The position numbers and the translations under genes are program-made. The notes beneath the pieces were generated by a model, which did no database searches, was not told the DNA's origin, and saw nothing but the letters and a program-made list of their open reading frames with translations. Positions 6,786 to 13,625 of a DNA stretch of 45,057 nucleotides are shown here, piece by piece. The DNA is from an uncultured Bdellovibrionales bacterium. GTDB taxonomy: Bacteria; Bdellovibrionota; FAC87; UBA2466. The stretch is taken from positions 1 through 45,057 of the forward strand of contig CALCZU010000090.1 of NCBI GenBank assembly GCA_937903155.1. Reading direction: 5' to 3'. Every line of letters begins with the position of its first letter. The stretch's first letter is position 1.

Positions 6786-8415
6786 CTTCGAAATCGAACC
6801 CGGTCAAAGAAAGCGAAACATTTCCCTGAAAAGTATTGCGCGAGGCTGAGACCACAAATTTTGCCCGCTCGCACTTCTCTAACTCCGGATGCACTTCATT
6901 AAAGAACATAATCTTTTGAGTCCTGCCTCGAGGCCCCGGAATTTTCACCGCCGTATGCTTACGTTCGCCGGTATCTTTGTCACAATAAAACTGAGTGCCT
7001 AAGATTTTCGTATCGAGTCTAAAGCGGGGTTCTTCAAATCCATGTCCGAAAGGCTTTAATTCATCTAGATGTTCGGTCAGAGAGATTTCTGCAAGCGACA
7101 TCGGAAGATCACAATCAAACTGAATCAGACTTTCCCAGGTAGAAGGAGAACTTTCGCGCTGGGATTTTCCGTAAGCGATAAGTCTCTCGCGAATTTCATT
7201 TTCCTTTTCAACCGGAAAGCTGAACCCTGCAGCCGCACGATGCCCACCAAATTTAGTAAAACCCTCACCATTCAATTGCATTGCTAAGGTCACATCGAAA
7301 CCGTTAATCGACCGCGCCGACCCCTTACAAACGCCGTCTTTGCGTTGGAATAACCACGTAGGCCGCCAAAATTCTTCTGCAATTTTACTCGCCGCAATTC
7401 CCACAACCCCAGCGTGCCAATCCCCTCCTAAGAATAAAATCGGATCACTCGCCACTTTTTGAGCCGCTAACCGGGCCTCGTTTACGATGTCTTTTTGAAT
7501 CTGTTTTCGTCGATCATTGCACGTTCCCATGTATTGAATAAGCGTCGTTGGATCATCTCCGATAAAAGCTTCAATGACTTGGTCCGCGTGGCCAAGACGC
7601 CCGACGGCATTAATGCGAGGCCCGAGTCGGAAGCCGAGATCCTTTTCGTCGATGTCCTTGATCAGAGAGCCGGCCTCTCGAAGCCCTTTTAATACGGGTC
7701 TGCGACTACGCATGAGCGCCGCGACTCCTTGACGAGCCAGTCGGTGGTTCACGCAATTCAAAGGAACCACATCGCAAATCGTTGCCATCCCTACGAGCGC
7801 CAAAAGGTCGGTCCATACCTCGTCAGGGAGAGGGAAACGTTCGGAAAGGCGACGCAGTAAAACAAAAGTGATTCCACAACCACAGAGTTCTTGGTAACGC
7901 GGATCCGGGTGGGCCTTGGGATTTAAAATAATACAATCCGGCATCTTCTCGGGCTGGATTTTATGGTGGTCAGTACAAATAAATTCAATGCCGCGATCGC
8001 GGCAATAAGCCGCTTCTTCATTCGCAGTGATTCCGGTATCCATTGTAATGATCACTTCGGCGTGTTCATTCTCAATTAAATGTTGAATGGCTTTGAGATT
8101 CACCCCATAACCTTCTTTGAATCGGCATGGGATGTAGTGAATGAAATTCGAAAAGCCGATAGCTTGGAGAAACCAGATCCAGCTCACACAACTCATTGTC
8201 CCATCGACATCATAATCCGCATAAAGCGCAATCCGCTTTTTTTGCTCGATGGCAGAGCCTATGCTCTGCAATGCTTTGTCCATTCCGTGATCGCCGTATT
8301 CCAATTTGCTAAGAGGCTCAAAAGAGCGGTTTTCTAAAAGAATCGAGGCCAGCTCCGGAAAGCTCTCTGGACGTTTCTCGCTGCGCGGTTTCCACTGAGT
8401 AAATTTTCTTCCCAT
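6760..8415 (-). CDS. recJ: Single-stranded-DNA-specific 5'-3' exonuclease RecJ
   Basis: RecJ degrades 5'-ended single strands in recombination and mismatch or base-excision repair. Phosphoesterase motifs are intact: ADYDVDGT (66-73), TMDTGI (D126), CTDHHK (D149, H150, H151), then the DHHA1 region with GGDWHAGVVGIAASKI (330-345) and GGHRAAAGF (390-398), plus a C-terminal nucleic-acid-binding region. The length of 551 aa is normal for RecJ. No strong Shine-Dalgarno precedes the ATG. The 3' end overlaps the convergent CAP gene. Confidence 0.95.
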   Translation of the reverse strand: MGRKFTQWKPRSEKRPESFPELASILLENRSFEPLSKLEYGDHGMDKALQSIGSAIEQKKRIALYADYDVDGTMSCVSWIWFLQAIGFSNFIHYIPCRFKEGYGVNLKAIQHLIENEHAEVIITMDTGITANEEAAYCRDRGIEFICTDHHKIQPEKMPDCIILNPKAHPDPRYQELCGCGITFVLLRRLSERFPLPDEVWTDLLALVGMATICDVVPLNCVNHRLARQGVAALMRSRRPVLKGLREAGSLIKDIDEKDLGFRLGPRINAVGRLGHADQVIEAFIGDDPTTLIQYMGTCNDRRKQIQKDIVNEARLAAQKVASDPILFLGGDWHAGVVGIAASKIAEEFWRPTWLFQRKDGVCKGSARSINGFDVTLAMQLNGEGFTKFGGHRAAAGFSFPVEKENEIRERLIAYGKSQRESSPSTWESLIQFDCDLPMSLAEISLTEHLDELKPFGHGFEEPRFRLDTKILGTQFYCDKDTGERKHTAVKIPGPRGRTQKIMFFNEVHPELEKCERAKFVVSASRNTFQGNVSLSLTGFDFEVMETDLRL

Positions 8416-8514
8416 ACCATTTTTTACACGCCGCTCGTCTCTACGGCAATGAATGCGAGCGACAACTTTAATAATCGACAGCAGCCAAGAGTTACTGGCA
8501 AGAGTGCGTTTAAC

Positions 8515-8543
8515 TTGACAGCTCTTTTCGCAGGAAAGACTAT
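8515..8543 (+). promoter_or_regulatory. Sigma-70-type promoter candidate for the secreted protein at 8647
   Basis: A perfect -35 TTGACA (8515-8520), a 17-base spacer and GACTAT (8538-8543) as a moderate -10. The predicted leader of about 100 bases holds an 11-bp hairpin (8563-8573 with 8579-8589, one mismatch) without a T tract, so it is a leader structure rather than a terminator. Confidence 0.45.
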
Positions 8544-8646
8544 TTCAATATCATTTTTTTGGGGTATCTCAGTCGGGAACTGAGACACCGCTGTCTGTTT
8601 GAGGCGAACTCAGAAATAAAAAAATAGAGTGAATAGAGGGGTATTT

Positions 8647-9180
8647 ATGAAGTTAATGTTTATCGTGAGTTTGTACCTGTTAACGAGTTCGGTCTTTGCG
8701 GACGCAGGCAAGGAATTCAGGCTTCAATTAGAGAGGCAGCATTTAGCCACTTGGTATTACGTGGACGTTACTTTAAAGGATGAAGCCGACGCCAGTCCCA
8801 TTTTGAACGTTTATTGGGCTCCTAGTGGTGTAAAACTTGGCACCTGCAAGTTGAAGTTTAAGAATAGAACTCGCAGCGAGTGGCAATTTGTAAATGATCA
8901 GAGTTGTGATTTAAGTTTTATGAACAAGGGAGACACTCAGCCGGTGGTTAACTTTACCTACTACGCTTTCGAATTGGGGGATGCCCTTTACGATAAAGGA
9001 ACTCAAGCTCAACTAAAATTAGGATTTCGGTCAAAAATAAATGGCAATGTATTTTGGGCAAAAACCGAGCAAGCTCTTTGGACGTGTTGGGTTACCGCGG
9101 GTAATGAAAATAGCGGAACAAAGAGTTGCAAAAACGGCGACGAAAAACATTGGGAGAAGTTTGGCGTTATGGTTCCATGA
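8647..9180 (+). CDS. Secreted protein of unknown function
   Basis: The start at 8647 is chosen because AGAGGGG lies 5 bases upstream and the next residues form a signal peptide (MKLMFIVSLYLLTSSVFAD). An ATG at 8629 is in frame but would place charged residues in front of the signal. The mature protein is about 158 aa, with mixed beta character and paired Cys residues (GTCKLKF, QSCDLSF, WTCWV, KSCKNG), consistent with a disulfide-stabilised periplasmic or extracellular protein. No family was recognised. Confidence 0.75.
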   Translation: MKLMFIVSLYLLTSSVFADAGKEFRLQLERQHLATWYYVDVTLKDEADASPILNVYWAPSGVKLGTCKLKFKNRTRSEWQFVNDQSCDLSFMNKGDTQPVVNFTYYAFELGDALYDKGTQAQLKLGFRSKINGNVFWAKTEQALWTCWVTAGNENSGTKSCKNGDEKHWEKFGVMVP

Positions 9181-9210
9181 TGGGAGATGGAACTAGGGTG
9201 TCCTCTTTAA

Positions 9211-10521
9211 TCAGTTTTTCGGCATCCCCAACCTAGAAAGTTGGTAGAGTTTTTCGACCTCGTCTTTGAGGATATGCATTCGCTCGTGCACTAATGAATG
9301 AAGATGCTGGGCAGTAATCTCAAGTCGGCGTTCCTCAGTCAGATAAATTCTGTCGGCGCCCTCAATTTTTGGCAGAAACAAGCGAAGAACGCGGTGATAC
9401 TGCTCATCGAGTTTAACAATCAAACTTTCGGTGTCTTCGAAAAGCTTTAGAACTTCAGCTTCAGTGACGTTGCTCTCTCGCGGATATTCTGTTTCGAGAG
9501 TCTTTCGAGTTCGCGGAAAAGGAAGAGAGAGATAGTTTTGATTTGCGAAATCCGCAAAAACGATCCACATAACCTCGGGATTCGGAAAAGAGATTCGTCG
9601 CCCGATGCTCATAGAAATCTGGTGGGTCGATAAACGCTGACGGAAATATGAAAATATCTCCCGCAAACCTTTCGCAAGATACCGTCCTTGAAAAACGTAT
9701 TGAAGAAGGTTGTCGCGAAAGTGTGTCATCCGAATTTCGTCTGAGGAAAATGGAAATGTTGCCAGCTCTTTCACGGCTTCGTGAAAGGTCGTCGCAAAAG
9801 CCGCAAGCTCATGAATGGCGAGATACTGCTGTTTAGAATAGTACGTTCGGGAAAAGTTTGGGAATAACAGGCCCACAGGAGTTTTTACATTCCAAATAAA
9901 ATCTCCACTCAACAGTCCAATATCTCCACTTTCATGCCCCGCATAGACATCGGAATGGTCGCGTTCGTGAGTCACCACAGGTCCAATTCGATTCATGACA
10001 ATCGCACCAATAGGAACTGCAATAGATTTCAAGTGCAGTAAAAAAGCCGCCGACGCGCCTACGCGAAAAATCTCGGGATGAAAAATGACCCTATGTCCTT
10101 TTTCTTTTTCAAGTTCGACTAGCTTCTTCAACGAGGAGTCAGAAGTCCCCGTTAAGGTTTGGATTTCGACATAGGGAAAATTCGTGACGATGTCGAAATC
10201 CTGGCGAGCCCGGTATCCATTTCTTGTAATGGCCCGAACAATTAATTCTAAAAACGGTTGCAGATTCTCACCTCCGAAAGCGGAGGCCCACTTTTCATAT
10301 TGTTCAAAAATCTGGTCTTCCAGGATCGTCATTTCGGGAGAGACTTTAAAAATTCGATCGACGTCTTGCGAGTGTTTCAGCGCAAGCAGCTTGTCATTAT
10401 CGGACCGAGGGCTGAATAACGCTAAGATTTCGTCGCACGAGAGCTTAGCGGCCGCAATCTTACCGGAAGAAATTGAGAAGATGAGCAGCGTTAAAAAGAT
10501 CGCGGATTTGGGCGTGTTCAT
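9211..10521 (-). CDS. Secreted protein of unknown function with an HExxH motif
   Basis: A 436-residue protein with an N-terminal signal (MNTPKSAIFLTLLIFSISSG then KIAAAK). HERDH at 185-189 fits the zinc-binding HExxH motif, and a second acidic site, IHELAAF (E238), lies about 50 residues later, a spacing and helix context compatible with gluzincin-type peptidases. The pattern may also occur by chance: no wider peptidase family was recognised. The C-terminal part (350-436) is helical and charged. It is convergent with the secreted gene at 8647. The start lacks a clear Shine-Dalgarno. Confidence 0.75.
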   Translation of the reverse strand: MNTPKSAIFLTLLIFSISSGKIAAAKLSCDEILALFSPRSDNDKLLALKHSQDVDRIFKVSPEMTILEDQIFEQYEKWASAFGGENLQPFLELIVRAITRNGYRARQDFDIVTNFPYVEIQTLTGTSDSSLKKLVELEKEKGHRVIFHPEIFRVGASAAFLLHLKSIAVPIGAIVMNRIGPVVTHERDHSDVYAGHESGDIGLLSGDFIWNVKTPVGLLFPNFSRTYYSKQQYLAIHELAAFATTFHEAVKELATFPFSSDEIRMTHFRDNLLQYVFQGRYLAKGLREIFSYFRQRLSTHQISMSIGRRISFPNPEVMWIVFADFANQNYLSLPFPRTRKTLETEYPRESNVTEAEVLKLFEDTESLIVKLDEQYHRVLRLFLPKIEGADRIYLTEERRLEITAQHLHSLVHERMHILKDEVEKLYQLSRLGMPKN

Positions 10522-10579
10522 GAACCAGCAGGGTTTACGAGAGTTTTTGCTAAGGTACTAGAAATCGTTACGACCGCCC

Positions 10580-11797
10580 TCAGCTAGAAGAGGTGGGGAC
10601 AGGGGTGGCTTCTCCATAATCTACGAGGAAGGCCGCGGAGTTTTGAATGTCTTCTTTGCGCTTGTCGTAGCGTTGGATCATGAGGGGAGTCGACCAACCA
10701 GCGAGGCTTTGGACTGAGCGCTGGGTAGCTTTGCGGTCGAGCGCATTTGAGATACAGGTCGCACGACAAGAGTGGGGTGAAATCTTTTTTAAGATCCCAG
10801 CCTTCTTCGCGTAGTGCGAAACGATGTAGGTAATGCTGTGCGGGTGCATGCGCTTTTGAAAGATATGTGTACGGTTGTTTTTTGTCGGGATAAAGAGCTG
10901 TTCTTCAGTCTGAGTCTTATCTCGCCGAGCGACAAAGAAATAATGGTCGAGCGCTGCCTTCACTTGCTTCGTCAGAGGGAGGATACGGATCCGATGGCCC
11001 TTCCCCCTCACCTTCATCACGGGGACTCCACGCTCGGTATCAAGATCCCCTATTTTAAGGCCTAAAAGCTCGGCTTTTCGAAGGCCCATATAGAACAAAA
11101 CATGCAGGATAGCTGCATGCATAGCGCCGGCTTGGGTGTTTAGCCTCGGGATGAGAAGGATCTTCATGACCTCTTCATCGGAGAACCCCTTGAGATTGGA
11201 TTCTTGGGACTGGGGATAGCCCTTGACGAGGAGTGCTGGGTTCTCGGTAAGCAAGTGGTTTAGCTTCAACCAGTTTAAAAAGCTCTTCACCGTCGCTAAT
11301 TTGCGATTAATCGTGGTCTTTTGCATGGGGGTACCGGTGAGCCTACCCTCTTCTAAGTATTTTCTGAAAAGAATGATGTGTTCTGGACGCAGAGACTCAA
11401 AATCCTTGGGTGAAATCCGACCTTCTAAAAACCCGAAAAAATGTTTGAGATCTGTTTCGTAAGCTTTACGCGTATGGTCACTGAGTTGATTGGCTAAAAA
11501 AGGCTGAATTTCTTTAGCCCAGAGCGGCAAAGAAATAGGTGTGGTTTTTTGCTGAGTTGTGTCACCTGAAGAGCCTTTGCTATCAAGGATCTCCAGCCAT
11601 TTCTGATTATTTGCTTTATAAACGACGTTCGCCTGCCGACCTATATCTAGGGTCCTATTTTGCGGGAACTCGTTTTCGATCTTTTGGAAGTGCTGGTAGG
11701 ACGAGCGCTTTAAAAAGCGGACCAAATAGATCGTAACGCGAAAAGCAAAGCTAGTGACTTGTTGCGATATAAAATGACGCGGTTTCTTGAGTTTCAT
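10580..11797 (-). CDS. Tyrosine recombinase (XerC/D or phage-integrase family)
   Basis: The protein has 405 residues. A ~90-residue N-terminal extension is followed by a SAM-like core-binding domain (~95-190) and the catalytic domain with all key residues visible: R240 in YMGLRKAELLGL, a beta-hairpin Lys at 264/266 (VRGKGHR), H342 and R345 in PHSCRAT, W368 in LAGWSTPLM in the position where Xer proteins usually have His (as in Cre), and nucleophile Y377 in IQRYDKR. It is longer than typical XerC/XerD (about 300). No excisionase, phage or conjugation genes flank it. A dif-like 38-bp palindrome lies 14 bases upstream of the start. Candidate roles are chromosome-dimer resolution by a divergent single recombinase, or integration of a small element. 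Confidence 0.93.
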   Translation of the reverse strand: MKLKKPRHFISQQVTSFAFRVTIYLVRFLKRSSYQHFQKIENEFPQNRTLDIGRQANVVYKANNQKWLEILDSKGSSGDTTQQKTTPISLPLWAKEIQPFLANQLSDHTRKAYETDLKHFFGFLEGRISPKDFESLRPEHIILFRKYLEEGRLTGTPMQKTTINRKLATVKSFLNWLKLNHLLTENPALLVKGYPQSQESNLKGFSDEEVMKILLIPRLNTQAGAMHAAILHVLFYMGLRKAELLGLKIGDLDTERGVPVMKVRGKGHRIRILPLTKQVKAALDHYFFVARRDKTQTEEQLFIPTKNNRTHIFQKRMHPHSITYIVSHYAKKAGILKKISPHSCRATCISNALDRKATQRSVQSLAGWSTPLMIQRYDKRKEDIQNSAAFLVDYGEATPVPTSSS

Positions 11798-11810
11798 CGT
11801 TTATTAGCCT

Positions 11811-11848
11811 TATTTATTAGCTATAACTAAAATTATAGCTAATAAATA
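11811..11848. repeat. dif/lox-like palindrome: 16-bp arms around a 6-bp spacer, upstream of the recombinase gene
   Basis: The arms 11811-11826 and 11833-11848 are perfect inverted copies, separated by the asymmetric hexamer CTAAAA. The inner ends read ATAA-N6-TTAT, exactly the layout of Xer dif sites (11-bp arms, 6-bp centre). A partial direct repeat, TTTATTAGC, is also at 11800-11808. On the recombinase strand the element contains TATAAT, so it overlaps a likely promoter and could equally be an autoregulatory operator. Confidence 0.8.
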
Positions 11849-11867
11849 TAGTTTAGGAGGCTTTCTG

Positions 11868-12362
11868 ATTTGGGTCAAACGTAATCTTATTTATTTCAAT
11901 TTTTTAGGCGTCTTTCTTTATGCGGTGCTCTCAGTTTCATGCACCTCTACCCCTAGGCTGGATCCGTTTCAAACTCGGATTTTTGAGGGGACTTATGACG
12001 ATGTTTGGTTGGCGGCGTTAAAAGCGTTGAACGATTATCCGTTAAAAGTGAGCAATAAAGATGCGGGAAAAATTCAGTCGGAGATCGTCAACGGGCCTTA
12101 TAACGACATCGTTTTGACCTACCCCGAACCCATCGAGGTGCCAGACCGTTTTCGTTATTCGCTCAAATTTAACTTCGGAAAGTTAGAAGGCGATGACACA
12201 AAGCCCCTTATTCGCATTCGGATCATTAAGGATTTGGAGAGATTTCAGGATTTTTATACGGGCTGGACGCCGTATTCTTCGGATGGTCTAGAAGAGAAGA
12301 TTTTACTCTATCGGATAGAGCATATTTTACGGATGGAAAAACAGCTTTCAAAAGCTCAATAG
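11868..12362 (+). CDS. Lipoprotein of unknown function, apparently starting at ATT
   Basis: A GTG at 11925 would begin inside a signal peptide. The frame is open further upstream, and a perfect AGGAGG (11855-11860) lies 7 bases before an in-frame ATT at 11868; CTG at 11865 is a less well-spaced alternative. From ATT the protein opens MWVKRNLIYFNFLGVFLYAV followed by LSVSC, a convincing lipoprotein signal. The mature part (~140 aa) reads as a small alpha/beta domain (TRIFEGTYDDVWLAALKALN, GKIQSEI), reminiscent of DUF-type lipoproteins built around a BON/Bet v1-like core, but no family is assigned. It is convergent with the coiled-coil gene 3 bases on. Confidence 0.65.
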   Translation: MWVKRNLIYFNFLGVFLYAVLSVSCTSTPRLDPFQTRIFEGTYDDVWLAALKALNDYPLKVSNKDAGKIQSEIVNGPYNDIVLTYPEPIEVPDRFRYSLKFNFGKLEGDDTKPLIRIRIIKDLERFQDFYTGWTPYSSDGLEEKILLYRIEHILRMEKQLSKAQ

Positions 12363-12365
12363 GAT

Positions 12366-13148
12366 TTATTTGGGCGGGTTTTGATTCTGAGTCAATGAAT
12401 CGATTTGCTTTAAGAGACCTTCGAGACCGTCTTCTTGAGCCGGCGGCGGAGGTTCGGGAGGTAAATCGGAAGAGGCTTCTACGATTTGCGACGCCTCAAC
12501 GGCCGCTGACGTTGTCGGTTCGGGCGGAGGTGCCAGCGGTTTGGTCATTTCATCGACGTCAACTTTAAGAGGCGTCGGTATGGCTGTCGAAAAATCCATA
12601 TTGGGTATCGACGATAAATCGGGCATCGGAATCGGAGCGCTCTCTTCTGGGAGATTTTTTGGCATCTCCGGAACGGGAGATGTAGGCGCCGGAGCCGAAT
12701 TCTCAGCCTGCTGGGATCGGGAAGCGGAGAACTGTCGTTGCAGAGATTGGAGTTCGGATTTTAATTTTTCATTTTCTACTTTAAGAGAACTTAAAGTGCC
12801 AATTTCCTCTTGGAGAATTTCGTATTCCAAAAGTTTCGATTCTAAAAATTTAATTTTCTGTTGAAGGCCTTCATACTCTTCTTTGAGAGCCGTCATCTTC
12901 GAATGTTCTTCTTCGAGTTTGGTGCATTTCTCTTTGAGTTGCTGAAGTTCAGAGGGCGTAATTCCCATCGATGCACCAGCTGCAGCTCCCGCATCTGCCG
13001 TCGGAAAATTCACGGAAGAACTGTAAGCGCTCTTTGTTCTTTGAGCCATCATCCAGAGAAAAAATAAAAAAAGTCCCGTGACAGCGATAATTTGAAAAAT
13101 CAAAATATATCCGTAAGAACCTTGAAGTAATTGGTAGATGGACTCCAT
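12366..13148 (-). CDS. Membrane-anchored coiled-coil protein with Pro-rich tail
   Basis: The N-terminal transmembrane helix (about 13-33, YILIFQIIAVTGLFLFFLWM) leads into a strong heptad-type coiled coil (about 65-145, ELQQLKEKCTKLEEEHSKM and following Leu/Glu/Lys repeats), then a Pro/Ser/Ala/Glu-rich tail to residue 260. No enzymatic domain. The topology suggests an anchored cytoplasmic or periplasmic scaffold. There is no Shine-Dalgarno, and TATAAT ends only 6 bases before the start, so its mRNA is probably leaderless. Divergent from the ArfB-like gene with 34 bases between starts. Confidence 0.75.
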   Translation of the reverse strand: MESIYQLLQGSYGYILIFQIIAVTGLFLFFLWMMAQRTKSAYSSSVNFPTADAGAAAGASMGITPSELQQLKEKCTKLEEEHSKMTALKEEYEGLQQKIKFLESKLLEYEILQEEIGTLSSLKVENEKLKSELQSLQRQFSASRSQQAENSAPAPTSPVPEMPKNLPEESAPIPMPDLSSIPNMDFSTAIPTPLKVDVDEMTKPLAPPPEPTTSAAVEASQIVEASSDLPPEPPPPAQEDGLEGLLKQIDSLTQNQNPPK

Positions 13149-13154
13149 CAGTAT

Positions 13155-13160
13155 ATTATA
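13155..13160 (-). promoter_or_regulatory. -10 element (TATAAT) giving a predicted leaderless mRNA
   Basis: On the minus strand a perfect TATAAT is followed by six bases and then the ATG of the coiled-coil gene, so the predicted transcription start falls on the start codon itself. No good -35 was seen. Confidence 0.4.
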
Positions 13161-13182
13161 ACCCTAAGAGGATGTGCTCGTT

Positions 13183-13509
13183 ATGAAAAAATTCAAAAAA
13201 AACGAACTCATTATCCACCATGTCAAAGGCAGCGGAAAAGGCGGACAAAACCGCAATAAGCGTTTGTCGGGTGTCCGAGTCGAACACAAATCTTCGGGGA
13301 TTACAGTGCGTGCGACCGAGCGGCGGTCTCAATCTCAAAATCTAGGGAGTGCACTTTTTCGATTATCTGAGAAAATAGAAGAAGCGAATTACCGTCCCAA
13401 GGCCCGAGTAAAAACCAAGAAAACCCGAGGATCAGATGAACGACGCATCTCCTCCAAAAAGGCCGCTTCTCGAGTAAAAAAGATGAGAACTTCTAAAAAC
13501 TGGGATTAA
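13183..13509 (+). CDS. RF-1-domain peptidyl-tRNA hydrolase, ArfB/YaeJ-like ribosome rescue factor
   Basis: The catalytic GGQ loop is intact (HVKGSGKGGQNRNKRLSGV), followed by the short RF-1 fold and a basic C-terminal tail (ARVKTKKTRGSDERRISSKK, SRVKKMR) of the type ArfB inserts into the empty mRNA channel to free stalled ribosomes. The length is 108 aa, somewhat shorter than E. coli ArfB. The start at 13183 is chosen because GAGGA lies about 10 bases upstream; the in-frame GTG at 13174 would nearly touch that site. ArfB is the best call; another RF-1-like paralogue is possible. Confidence 0.85.
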   Translation: MKKFKKNELIIHHVKGSGKGGQNRNKRLSGVRVEHKSSGITVRATERRSQSQNLGSALFRLSEKIEEANYRPKARVKTKKTRGSDERRISSKKAASRVKKMRTSKNWD

Positions 13510-13597
13510 CGCGCGTCAAAGACTCTGAAATTCCCTATTGTGAAAATATCTTCATAATTCCCCTCTTTTTGCCGAAAACTAACATGAGGTGAAACGG

Positions 13598-13617
13598 TTC
13601 CGGGCATTCGTCCGGAA
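13598..13617 (+). promoter_or_regulatory. Hairpin in the translation-initiation region of the Wzz/BY-kinase gene
   Basis: TTCCGG (13598-13603) pairs with CCGGAA (13612-13617). GAGGTGA (13586-13592) would be a good Shine-Dalgarno but lies 33 bases from the ATG; folding of this hairpin would bring the two closer. No other ribosome-binding site is visible. Speculative. Confidence 0.25.
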
Positions 13618-13625
13618 AACAAATC

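Noticed and set aside
8563..8645. Possible TPP riboswitch, prompted by GGGGTATC and CTGAGA
   Set aside because: The second conserved half (GAACCTGAT...TAATACC) is absent, and the downstream gene is not thiamine-related; only a simple hairpin remains.
10580..11848. Prophage or integrative element
   Set aside because: Only the recombinase is present. No phage, plasmid or conjugation genes, no second attachment site, and no tRNA target next to it.
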